Origin: Triangularia verruculosa
Lineage: Eukaryota; Ascomycota; Sordariomycetes; Sordariales; Podosporaceae
Assembly: GCA_033296885.1 (NCBI GenBank)
Contig: MU864053.1
Coordinates: 1-50,070 of the forward strand
Length of the DNA stretch: 50,070 nucleotides
Reading direction: 5' to 3'
Within the stretch, counting starts at the first letter, position 1, and each line of letters opens with the position of its first letter. Shown piece after piece: positions 35,725 through 46,287 of this stretch. The notes below the pieces were generated by a model. That model ran no database searches. It saw only the letters and a program-made list of their open reading frames with translations, and was not told the origin of the DNA. A program made the translations under genes and the position numbers.

Positions 35725-38262
35725 TTATGATTCTTCCAGTACATCGAAGCCTCCCTGCCCATAGATTTGTGATGGGTCAAAAGTAGGCCAGTTTGAAATG
35801 ATATCACCCTGGGCCTGACTAGAGCTAGTGTTGGGGATTGTGCCGCTGATTCCGGACATCAGGTCATTCACTGACCTCAAGTCCGGCATCGTCTCGGAAA
35901 GCCAAGGACTGACATTGCCACAAGCGGGCCCTGCAACTGGAAGTGGAAGTGATGTGCCAGTGGCGGTCATGTGAGATGTTGCCATCACTGTCGTAGATGG
36001 CCCATGGGTTGCTGTTGTCGCTGGCATGAGCGGCCTTGCCGCCTTGCTGCTGAAAGGGTGGTGGGCTACCGGCTGGTCTGGTCCTTCCCGCTCTGCAGCT
36101 AGCTCGGATGCTCTTTTCATGGCGCGTATCAATGTTGCCGCTGCAGCTTCAGCCATGCTGTTTGCCTCTGCGAGCATTTGGAGCCGTTTCAATGCCCCTT
36201 GGATGCCTTGGAGGGTCAGGGCGAGTGAGACTTTGCAGATCGCGGCCTGAAGCGGATCCGACTTTAGGGTACCAGGCGGAGGGAGATGTTGCTGGGGACA
36301 ATCCTCGGGGAAGTTTGGATCGGTTCCTAGAAACACGAGGAGAATTGCCGATTCGAATGTCGTGAAGACGATGCTAGCGAGACGTGTGTGACAGGTCTGC
36401 AGGAGCGTGTGAAACTGGGCCACGGCTTCTAGGGCATGCAGCGCCGTCGCTGCCAGTTTCCGCTTTTGCCAGCTCAACATGAGCGACTTGTAGGGCGGGA
36501 TGGGGGAAGGCTTTCGAAGAAGCAGTGGTCGAAAGATCCATAATATCGAGTCGTAAATGGCCATATGCAAAAGCTTTCTCTGAAGAGGTAGTTTTGGAAA
36601 ATCAGAATCCCATGTCTCGTCGGCATCGGAGAGAGCAAAAGCGGCTGGAAGTGTCGACATGAACTCGAAATTAAAAGCGTGATAAAGATCCTCCCTCGCG
36701 ATCATGTCATAGTCGGCACCCTGGACCAAGCCGGCACGACGCCAAAAGTCGGCCAGTTTGACTTGGAGAAATCGCTCTGTGAATAGGTCTGGTGCTTCAC
36801 TAATGCCGGCATCTGTCCCATTGGCCTTGTTTGGGTCGAACTGTTTCTGATGTGGGGGTTTGAGCCGCTGAAGGTCAGGCCAGTTCTCACTTCGCATTGT
36901 GCCAGGGATGAAAGGAAGGCGATCCAGCTGTCTGGACAGCAGGGAGTCCCAGATGAAAAGATTGCAATACGTCCTGCGTCCCATCTCTCGCTCCAGCTTG
37001 TCGGTGCCCCTCCGATCGCTGACACCATCACAGTGGATGCCGGTATCTTGGGCAGCCTGGATGGCGCGACCTAAAGCCTCCCAAAACTGCCGAGTTTTCC
37101 CCTCAATCTGGCAATGCAGGGCGCAATATGCCATGGACTGGACCCTGATAAGGGACCCGCGGACGTCTGCCTTGTAACTGAGACTCTCCAGGCTATCGGC
37201 AGCATCGTCGCACATTTCCTTGATATCGCCCAGCAGCACACCGCGAACCCTGTCCAATGTGTAGTAGGGTGATGGCAAGAACCGTACGGTATAGGAACAC
37301 ACACGGAGAACCAATATGGCGAAGTCCACCTCTTGCACAGTTGTGATTCGTTCCAGCATCCAAAAGCTGAGGTATTTTGGATAAAACCATGGGACGTGTA
37401 TCAGTTGGTCTATCCAATTTACCTCGGTTCTGAAATACTGGATCAAGAAATCCAGTACCTGACGGTCTGGTATGCTCTCGAGAACACGGTGGACGTTTTC
37501 AACGCTTTCGGGGGTCAGAGTCGAATCGCCAGACGCATCCTCGTCGTATACTCCGAGCTAAACACACCATAATTCTATTAGCACTTGCCCGGACCAACCC
37601 GACGGATTGGTGGCAGGGGAGACGAACCTTTTCGACAAGACCCAATGTGTTGCTGTCCGAATGTCGAGAGTACCCAAATGCATCGGCAAGAGATGGACCA
37701 GGCCTAAACGAAGTGATGGTGGGGGTTACCGAGTCGACATATCTCGACCATTCGTGTCGAGCGCCCCACGGCCCCGGCTCAAAGCCGTGGCTGCCGCTGT
37801 TGGCTTTGGGGCCGTAGCCATTGCCGTTCTCGCCAAGCCTCGTCGGGGGCGCATTGTCGACAGGGTTGACGACTTGGTTGTGGTGACTTCTTGCCTGTCC
37901 TTCATCGGATTGCGATTCCACTGCAGTCGGGCTCGACGAGTGGCTGTCGGAGGAATAGTAGACGCAATCTTCGGAAACACCACGTCGGGCGCATATGCTG
38001 CAAACGGGCTTGATGCGATCACACTACAGTGTTTTGAGAATCTTGTTAGTATTGTGGTGACACGTCCCCCGAAACACTATCTGGACAGCACTGATCTGCA
38101 GACAGTAATTACTGCGGGGTTGGTTGGAATCTGCCACGGCAACCCACCTTTTGCCTGCGACCAGTGTCAGCACGATAAGGCTAAACAGGAGCGAGCCTCC
38201 ACTCACTTTCGCGTGTAGCAATTGGTACAGCTCGAGATAAATCTTCGCTTGCGGGAACTCAT
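35725..38262 (-). CDS. Zn2Cys6 transcription factor, candidate cluster regulator
   Basis: Four exons on the minus strand: 38262-38207, 38154-38148 (7 nt, GCAAAAG), 38023-37628 and 37557-35725, about 763 residues. The microexon is needed: with it the N-terminus has C12-x2-C15-x6-C22-x6-C29-x2-C32-x8-C41, a complete binuclear zinc cluster; skipping it removes residues between C15 and C22 and shifts the frame. The following 124-nt intron has a TACTAAC branch site. A fungal-specific transcription factor domain follows at about residues 250-480 (RRTYCNLFIWDS is a typical core), and the C-terminus is Ser/Thr/Pro-rich, as in activation regions. It is the only regulator in the cluster, and I infer that it binds the TCGGCCGA palindromes. 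Its own upstream region has none, so it may be controlled separately. Confidence 0.9.
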
Positions 38263-39757
38263 TGTCGACCAAAAGGAGGAGATGGGAATCGTGATGTGTG
38301 AGAGAAGAAATCTGTCGAGAGATTGAAGAAACGAAACGGGGCTTTGTCTGTTTTCCCGGGGCTTTCTGACAGCGCTTGGATGTGGCAAGGGGGCACAATC
38401 TCAGCCACGACATCTGGACATTCTTCAAGAAGTTCTGGGCAGGCACCTCGCGAACACAACCGAAGTCCTGATTTTCAGGTAGGGTGACATTGTCCTGCAC
38501 GCTAGAAAAGATACGTCCACAAGGAGATGCCAGGTCGCGAGTCGCAGGGATAACGGGGACGCGGAGGCTGAGCTCAGTCCTGAGGAAACCCATGGATGCG
38601 CTACGGGCCGGGGCCGTTGACTGGCAAGTTGGCGATTCATTCCGAATCCCTGTTGGGACTAGGGCTTACGCCTGTTTGGAGGAATACCATCCCTCTCTTC
38701 TCAAGCAATGCGGGGTGATGAGCAACTCCAAAAGTTCCTTGTTGGAAAAGCTTGGCGCTACAAATAAGCTTCTCATGCTGAATGGTCAAGGCCCGAGTGT
38801 GCGACCCCCACGACAGAAAATATAACGCTGGTGGTTCAGCTGTATTCGTTGTCCGGATTGGCGTGCCTTATTATCCCGCTTTGCTGTTCATGGCGTCATG
38901 GCCCCGGGGGAAATTCTTAACTCCGTTGCATCTCTCTTCGACCACCCCAAAGCCTGGCAGCGGGCAGAAGCAAGGGACCAAACCATTGCAAAAGCCCCCA
39001 CAGCTCTACTTGCAAATTTCGAATCGAGATATCGATGTTCTACATGGCTGATCTGCAGAGCGTAGACTAGCGAGGTCACCGTTAGACCGTGTAGGTCGCT
39101 ATCGCTACATGAGTCGTGCATGCAATTTCCACAAGGCTGAGCGGAACACCAGCCAAGGCCAGGAGAGCATAGGATTGAAACTTGACGTGAACCGCAAATT
39201 GTAACACACCACGGGCATGGAACCTTCAAGTGGAGCAACTGTGGATGTCTCAAAAAGTTTAATTCTCTCCGCTGCAAGAAAACGGGGCCCATGTAGGTAG
39301 GTAGCCGGGTCGGTGATCAGCGTAGCAAAAGTTGAACTGTGACGCCAAGGTCGTATAATCTGCGTCTGTATATTGAGCTTCTGATGTAAATGTACTTGAG
39401 ATCATTTGAGGGAACTATATTGCCCACTCTAATAGGTAGGTACCTACCTAGGCATTATAGATAGGTCTTGTGGGCGCGGTACCAGGTAGCCGAGATCTAC
39501 GGTCTTGAAGTTTCTGTAGGTAACCTTTGGGGCGCATGACACACGTATACTGCATGTGATCATTCCACGTAGGTATCAGAGCTAGAGAGTTCAACACACT
39601 GTAAGGCTTTTCTGAACCATGTTCATTATTTCGACGACTTAGTTCGCTATCTTGGCTACCTATCCTCTACCTAGGTACCTTACATTCGCGGATGGTTCGC
39701 GGATTATGTTCCCACACCAGCCCGTATTACCTACTGATAGGTGAAGTCGTCCAAAGA
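38263..39757. other. Regulator promoter and P450 B 3' flank
   Basis: 1.5 kb with no supported gene. Small frames such as 38484-38825 lack recognisable features. It contains the longest TAGGTA/TACCTA palindrome of the window (39433-39452) and a second copy at 39667-39680. No TCGGCC motif was seen here. Confidence 0.5.
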
Positions 39758-41603
39758 TTAACCCCTGATTATGGCCCTGACACCCTGGCTGCCCCACACT
39801 GGGAAGGGATTGAAAAAGTCATGGTCCCAAGCAATATCCGCCTCAGTCGTCTCGAAGAGCTCCATGCTGGGAAATACCCGGTGAACAAGAAGAGCCAAGA
39901 GGACATAAAGCTCGCAATATGCGAGGCTGGAATCGTGTCAGCATAGGGCAGCCGGTAAAAGGACGGACAGGGGACCTTACTTGATACCTATGCAACCTCT
40001 GGTGCCTTTGGAGAAGCTCAACAGCGTCCGATCGAGATCCTTTCGATGCTGTTTCTTTTCGTCCAGCCATCGTTCTGGAATGAACGAGTGGGAATCGGGG
40101 AAAATGCTCTCGTCATGATGCGTAATGACCGCAGACATCCCGATGGCATAGCCCCGAGGAATGACATACTCGACCTTTTTCTCTGCTGTGCTGCCATTTG
40201 GCGTCCATGTCCCTTGGTAGAAGAGGTCTTCCACAGGAGCAACACGAGATGACCGGCTAGCTAGACCATAAGATAGCCTGAGGCCCTCGTACAAGACTGC
40301 TCCGAGATACGGAAGTCCCTCGAGTGTCTTCCAATCCGGTACCTCGCCACCGTTAGCCTTGACAGCCTCACCCACCTCGTCGGTCAGCTTTTGCAATATC
40401 TCTGGCTTGGTGAGGACGTGGTATGAGATAACAGTAAGGGCCCAGCTAACTGTTTCGGTGCCTGCCACAAACAGGGAGAAACCTTCTTCTACCAGCCGCT
40501 GGAGAGTCTTTTCAGCAGGTGGCAAGTCCTTGGATTGCAAGACGGAACCAAACACTGTCTTTTCACTGTCGTCGACCCCCTTGTCTAGGTTCGCCTGCGC
40601 ACGTTTCACGTAGTTTGGCATGTCAACGATCAAGACGTTGAAAAGGGTCTCCATATCCTCCGACAAGCGGCGAGTAAACCTGTTCGTCGTCAGTTTGGGT
40701 GCAACGCAACAGGTCTTATTCGGAAGCTTCCTACATCGCCATTGCAAACCCGGCATGCTTGAGCCAGGGAATAAAGCGAAATAAGTAAACCAACTTGAGC
40801 TGCGCATACAGCGGCTCTCTGAAATTCGGCTCCCATCCCTTTTGAGCCACGAGACCCAAATTGTCGCCGAGGCAGTAGCCCGTGATCACGTCGGTCGTGA
40901 ATAGGCTCAGGGCAGTGGTCACGTCGAAAGGGGCTTCTTTGCCGACGGTGAGGATCTTTTCGCACAGACTTTCCGCCAAATCTCGGATGGTTGGCTCTAG
41001 CCGGAACACCTGGGCGCGAGAGAAGAACTTGTTGAGGGCATTTCGACGCACACGGTGGAGGTCGTGGCCGATGGTTGAGAAGGTCGCGTTCTCAGCACTT
41101 TGTTCAAGCGGGTCAGTTGACGGGTCTGTGATCATGCCGAGATGGACCTACACCCCGCTTCCCCTAACCTGATGTACTGGCTTATCACGCTTTTTGTTTC
41201 CTCCAGCGTAGATTTCATCAATAAAGTGTCGATCAGCACAGTGAACCTCGTGAGGATTTATGCGAACAATAGGTCCTAGCTTTGTTCTTAGCTACCTAGG
41301 TATCCCAATTTCAATCTTGGAGAGCCCTGGTATCATACCGTATTTATCATGCATCTTTTGAATTTGCTTGGTGTAGAGCCCGGACCTCACGACATCGTAA
41401 TAGAACTCGGGGATATAAGTCGCCCTCGAAAGCCAGGGTCCAGGAATATGTGCAAGGGGATGGAACAACAAGTTGTAAACCACCTTGGCCAGGTGCCATG
41501 CGAGCCATGTTCCGCAAGCGACAAGCAGGAAGGATGTGGTGATCTCGAGCGCTGTTCTGTCCCCTCTATAGGAGACCAACAGGTCTAGAAGGGAGGACGA
41601 CAT
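39758..41603 (-). CDS. Cytochrome P450 B
   Basis: Five exons on the minus strand in my model: 41603-41339, 41275-41169, 41090-40735, 40679-39981 and 39926-39758, about 531 residues. An N-terminal anchor (residues about 20-42) and the hinge HIPGPW are clear. The segment GPIVRINPHE, the helix C motif H-D-L-H-R-V-R-R, the I-helix AGTETV, the ExxR motif EGLR, PERW and the heme loop FSKGTRGCIG are all present. The intron between exons 2 and 3 is unresolved: I used acceptor 41091, but 41126 with an earlier donor is also possible. The last exon carries the conserved N-L-A-Y-x-E-L-Y after the heme Cys. It is divergent from the acyltransferase, and their shared promoter has TCGGCCGA. It should oxidise the polyketide at the ER membrane. 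Confidence 0.88.
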
Positions 41604-42284
41604 GGTGTTGTGGTGGGTGGGCCGCTAGAATGAGGCAACACTCTTCGAAAACTGTTGATATCCGTGGTAGGTACCTATTTTACTGGCAAATTCCAAAAGA
41701 CAGCGTGCACAAAAGCATCAATGGTTAGATAACATATTGACGGGGTTGCCGGAGTCTCGAATCAACTACCTGTAGGAATCGCAGAAGGCTCCAGGCTGCC
41801 TTTCTTCGGCAAAGCTTGGCTATACACGCTGCGAAATGCCACTCGGCCGTGCGATGCTGGTTATCCCGATGGGAGGCTGGCCCGATTGGACCCTGCTACG
41901 CGGCGATGCACTGCAAGCCGACATGTATCCATCAAAAGATCAAGTATCCGCTCTTCAAGTGATCGGGACCGATTGTGTGTTGCATTCGATCCTCTGACAG
42001 GGGGTGCATCGGGCATAAGTAGGTAGGGTCTGGCACCTGGGTGTGTCGGCCGAGATTGACGCAACCAAGAAAGTTGATGCCATTGGCCGTGGAGCGCCGT
42101 AAGCATAATTCCAGTTGTGAGTTGGAGGGCATTGGCTATAACCTCGGACAATCCTTTTTCCATGTCCCTGATCACGACTGGTGTCGGCTGCTTTCAATGC
42201 TCGGCATGATAGGCCGGTGCAAAAGATCTACTTATCTGTTATGCTGTCAGGTTGGACTTCACCGTCGTTACCATACCTGGCAAG
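41604..42284. promoter_or_regulatory. Divergent promoter, P450 B/acyltransferase
   Basis: It contains TCGGCCGT at 41843-41850 and an exact TCGGCCGA at 42046-42053, 443 bp from the P450 B start and 232 bp before the acyltransferase start. No gene is seen inside. Confidence 0.6.
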
Positions 42285-43919
42285 ATGAGATACCCACAGA
42301 CCGTTGTACCTGAAGCTATCGCGGGTTGGAAGATCACCGACCAAGCGGTGCAGCTCCCAAAGCCAGAAGTTAGAATGGTCCGAAAGCTTGGATGCGTGTA
42401 AGCTTGCATTTTGTCTGTGAGACTACCACTGAAAACTGATGGTTGCGTTAGGGAATCATATCAGCTAGCGTTGCAAAAGCTTGATTACATGAGGGGCAAC
42501 AGCATTGGGTTCCGCTACAGAATTCCCCCACAGCTTTCCAATTTCGAGTCCAGACAAGAGCTGATGGACACATTTGAGCAGGCCGTAGCATGTGCTGTTC
42601 TGGAGCATCCCCACATGCAGGTCGGTATTGCTGGGGACGATACCGACCAGCCATTCTTTGTAAGACTGGACAGCATCGATCTCTCCACCCATCTGAAGTG
42701 GTATCATGTGAAAGAGAGTGAACAGGATGTTTCCAGGGTGCTCCGAGCAATAATAAACCAACAACTGGACGAGAGGTTCATCAATTTGCATTCAGTCCCT
42801 GGGTGGAGGCTCAGCCTGTTTCATCAGGACACCACAGACTACATGGAGGCCAGTCTTGTGTTCAACCACACCATTATGGACGGCAGCGGTGCAAAGGCAT
42901 TCCACACTGAACTGCTGGAGGCACTTCGTCAAAGCAAGCAGATCAGGACAAAACTGCCACTATTCGATCACATTCTCACCATTTCAATCAGCTCAGTGGC
43001 CAAGTTCACCCCTCCTGCCGAAAGTCTTGTTGACTTCCCAGTCGACCCAGAGGCATTGCAATGGTATCTGGATAATGAAGTCAACATTCCATCGGCCAGA
43101 TATCCGACAACATTGCCAACTCAAGCCCATTGGGCACCAATCGCACCTCCCCCTGCACCTTTCAAAACGCAATTCCGCACGGTCACCGTCCCGCACGGCG
43201 CCTTGTCACACTTGTTGATCGCATGCCGTCATCACAGGACAACCGTGACAGGTCTGTTGCACTCGCTCATCTTTGTCACGCTTTCCCAGCTGCTAGACTC
43301 GACAATCGCTTCGGCCTTTGAGTCCATGACAGCAATGGACATTCGTCGCTTCCTGCCATCCAACCCAAAAGACCATCCTTGGTTTGCACCTTCTAGAGCA
43401 ATGAACAACTACGTCACTATCCAAACTCATGTTTTCACCCAAGAGCTCACATCCTCGGTAAGAGCAAAGGCGAGTATTCACGATGGCCCGCTAGACAATT
43501 TGGACTTGATGCCTACCGTGTGGTCGTGTGCTCGCCGAATTAGAGAAGAGTTGGACGAAAAGCTGGAGCGGGGTCTGTACAATGACATGAACGGATTTGC
43601 GCGGGCAGTGACGGACTGGAGGTCTCAGTTGAAGGAAGAAGCCAAGAGACCTAGGAAGACCGGCTGGGTCGTGACGAACATTGGGGCATTCGATGGCCGA
43701 TCAGACAAGGAGGATGATTGGGAAATCACACAAGCGCACTTCATCATGTGCGCCAATGTCGTGGCAAGTGCATTCCAGGTCAGCGTGGCTGCCGCCAAAG
43801 GGGGTGATCTGATGGTGAGCTGCTCGTGGCAGGACTGCGTAGTGGAAGAGACAATGGGAGAGGCTTTCGTAGAGAGTTTGGGCAAATGGTTGAGGGTGGC
43901 AGCCAAGTATGACGAGTAG
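42285..43919 (+). CDS. HXXXD acyltransferase, alcohol-acetyltransferase-like
   Basis: Two exons, 42285-42397 and 42452-43919, about 526 residues. The ATG at 42285 opens a coding-like exon (MRYPQTVVPEAIAGWK...) that joins across a 54-nt intron with a CTGAT branch site; without it the frame has only a TTG start. The catalytic HxxxD motif is H177-T-I-M-D181, in the position seen in fungal AATase/condensation-like enzymes, and a late TNIGAFDG segment matches the conserved Asn-x-Gly-x-Phe region. It should transfer an acyl group from CoA, or perhaps from a carrier protein, to a hydroxyl. In the cluster it could acylate the oxidised polyketide or help release it from the PKS, which lacks a releasing domain; both are inference. 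Confidence 0.85.
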
Positions 43920-44126
43920 CGGTGCTTTCTCGATGGATGACCTTACGTGAGATGCATTCAGGAGTTTGGAAAACATCTACCCTGGAACCCCGTGAACTCT
44001 GAATGTGTTGGAATCTTTTCCACTCACGGGTGTGCTGTGTGATGTGAGGTGTGGCCCTAGTAATATGCACACCCTGCTCAGGCGACAATCCAGCATTAAT
44101 CATCAAAGCCGACAGCAGGGAGACTT

Positions 44127-44238
44127 TCGGCCGAAAAGGGGTGTGCAACTAAGACCCCCCGCTTAATTACACCTCTGCTGAGTTAATCTGGAACATGGCA
44201 GTAGCATGCCCAGCGAATTGATTGGCAACATCGGCCAA
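44127..44238. promoter_or_regulatory. TCGGCCGA and TCGGCCAA motifs, MFS promoter
   Basis: Exact palindrome at 44127-44134 and one-base variant at 44231-44238, 348 and 244 bp before the transporter start. This is the rightmost motif group and marks the right edge of the proposed regulon. Confidence 0.55.
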
Positions 44239-44474
44239 ACAGGAACAGAACACGATGACAAACCGGGGAGTCAATGGGCCAATTTCCACCCTCTACCCGG
44301 CCAGAAACCGCAGGGTATCTATGCGAGGAAAGTATGGGAGTATTCAGCCCAAAAGCAACTGACCTCGAGGATTAACATGCTCCCGCTCATGATTTGACGC
44401 CCACGAGGACAAAATCCTTCCTCCTTTTCTTCCGTCCGTCTTGCAGTAGCGCCTCTACATGTTGCTCGTACATC

Positions 44475-46287
44475 ATGGTCGACCCCGGCGCATCAAACAT
44501 GGCCACAGCCGAGAAACCTCAGATATCCAGTTCAATACCGCATACGACGATGCTAGGAGAGAACCACGAGAATGGACCAACTGCACTGGCCCAACCAGAC
44601 ACCAAGCCTTCAACAGAGGATGCCACCGGCTCTGAAGGCGACACGCTCCCAAAAGATGACGACTCACAGTATCCGACCGGTCCCAAGCTGTGGCTTGTGC
44701 TGTTGTCGCTTTGCCTCGCCATTTTTCTTGTGGCTTTGGACCAGACCATCATCGCGCCGGCCTTGGGATCCATCACGACAGAATTCGACTCCATTCGCGA
44801 CATTGGGTGGTATGGCGCCTCCTACCTGCTCACGATGACGGCTTTGCAGCCCATCTACGGAACGATATACCGGCTTTTCGACATCAAGACGACATACTTG
44901 GGTGCCGTGTTTCTCTTTGAACTGGGGAGCTTGATCTCGGCTGTTGCACCAACCTCGACGGCGTTCATTGTTGGCAGGGCCATCGCAGGACTTGGCACGG
45001 CAGGCATTTTCAGCGGTTCCTTTGTGATAGTTGGATTCGTGCTGCCTCTTCGGAAGAGACCTGCCACGTTCGGGCTTTTTGGTGCTCTGTGGGGAATCTC
45101 AAGTGTCATTGGGCCTCTCCTGGGTGGAGTCTTTGCAGAAAAGGTGACATGGAGATGGTGTTTCTATATCAACCTGCCCATCGGCGGGGTGGCAATGGCG
45201 GCCATCATCCTGTTCTTACATGTTAAGAAGCTCAGCTCCGGCTCGGATGGCCAGGGTATTGTCCAGAGAATCCTGCAGCTGGATTTGGTTGGCGCAGCGA
45301 TTATGTTGCCCAGTGTTATTATGCTTCTTTTGGCCCTGCAATGGGGAGGCCTCGAGTACCCATGGAGAGATTCTCGGGTGATTGGCCTCCTCGTCGGTGC
45401 AGGTGTTGGAGTAGCTGTCTTTGTGGGCGTTGAGATATGGCAGCAGGATAAAGGGTTGGTACCGCCGAGATTCTTCAAGAACAAGAATGTCTTTGCTGCC
45501 ATGATGTTTGCTCTGTTCTTCGGCGCGTCATTCTTTCCCATGATTTACTACTTGTGTAAGTCATCCTCTCATCTTTGCAATCCCGGTGCACATATGTTAA
45601 CCCTTCATCGCAGCCTTGTATTTCCAAGCTGTCCAGGGCAACAATGCGGTCGAGGCCGGCATCAAGCTTCTGCCGTTTTTGATCGCCATGGTGATTTCAT
45701 CAATTCTCAGTGGCGTCATTGTAACAGCCATCGGATCTTACAACATAGTCATCTTCGTTGAGACAGCATTTCTTACCGCTGGCGCGGCCCTCATCGCCAC
45801 TTTCTGGACCGACACACCTTTTGGCAAGTGGTTCGGGTACCAGGTTATTATGGGGTTTGGAACCGGCATCTGTTTCCAAGCACCAATCGTCGTGGTACAA
45901 AACTGCCTGCCTCCCGAGTTGATAGCGCAAGCAACCGCTTGTGTGCAGTTCTTTCAGGCACTCGGTGGAGCGGTATTCATTGCCGTGTCTCAGACCGTCT
46001 TCCAGAACGGTCTCATCACCAACATGCAGCGAGATGCGCCCGGAATTGACCCTGCTCTCATTCTGAATAGCGGTGCCTCTCAGATTCGACAAGTGCTGGA
46101 ACGTATAGGGCGACCGGAGGCAGTGGAGGAGGTACTTGCGGCATATGTACTTGGGCTAAAGAATACCTATTACATCAGTACCGCAGCTGCCGCTTGTGCC
46201 TTTTTGGTTACCTTTGTGCTTGATTGGAAACCAATCAAGAAACCAGGAGGGGGGCCGAAGAAGAAGGACGAAGAGTTGGCTGCTTAG
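44475..46287 (+). CDS. MFS exporter, DHA2 family with 14 membrane segments
   Basis: Two exons, 44475-45555 and 45614-46287, about 584 residues. A hydrophilic N-terminus of about 70 residues precedes TM1 and the DHA2 signature LDQTIIAPALGSI. Motif A-like (GRAIAGLGTAG) and antiporter motif C followed by the RWCFYINLPIGG loop are present. It closely resembles the fungal 14-TM drug/toxin efflux pumps found in clusters for secreted metabolites, so it probably exports the product or protects the producer by proton antiport at the plasma membrane. The splice junction restores YYLSLYFQAVQG. The ATG at 44475 was chosen over a second at 44499. It has its own TCGGCCGA and TCGGCCAA motifs. Confidence 0.93.

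Noticed and set aside
37607..38218. 203-codon plus-strand frame over the regulator's 5' exons
   Set aside because: It is antisense to the Zn2Cys6 exons and has no domain.
38484..38825. 113-codon plus-strand frame upstream of the regulator
   Set aside because: No domain or signal; length is within chance for this composition.
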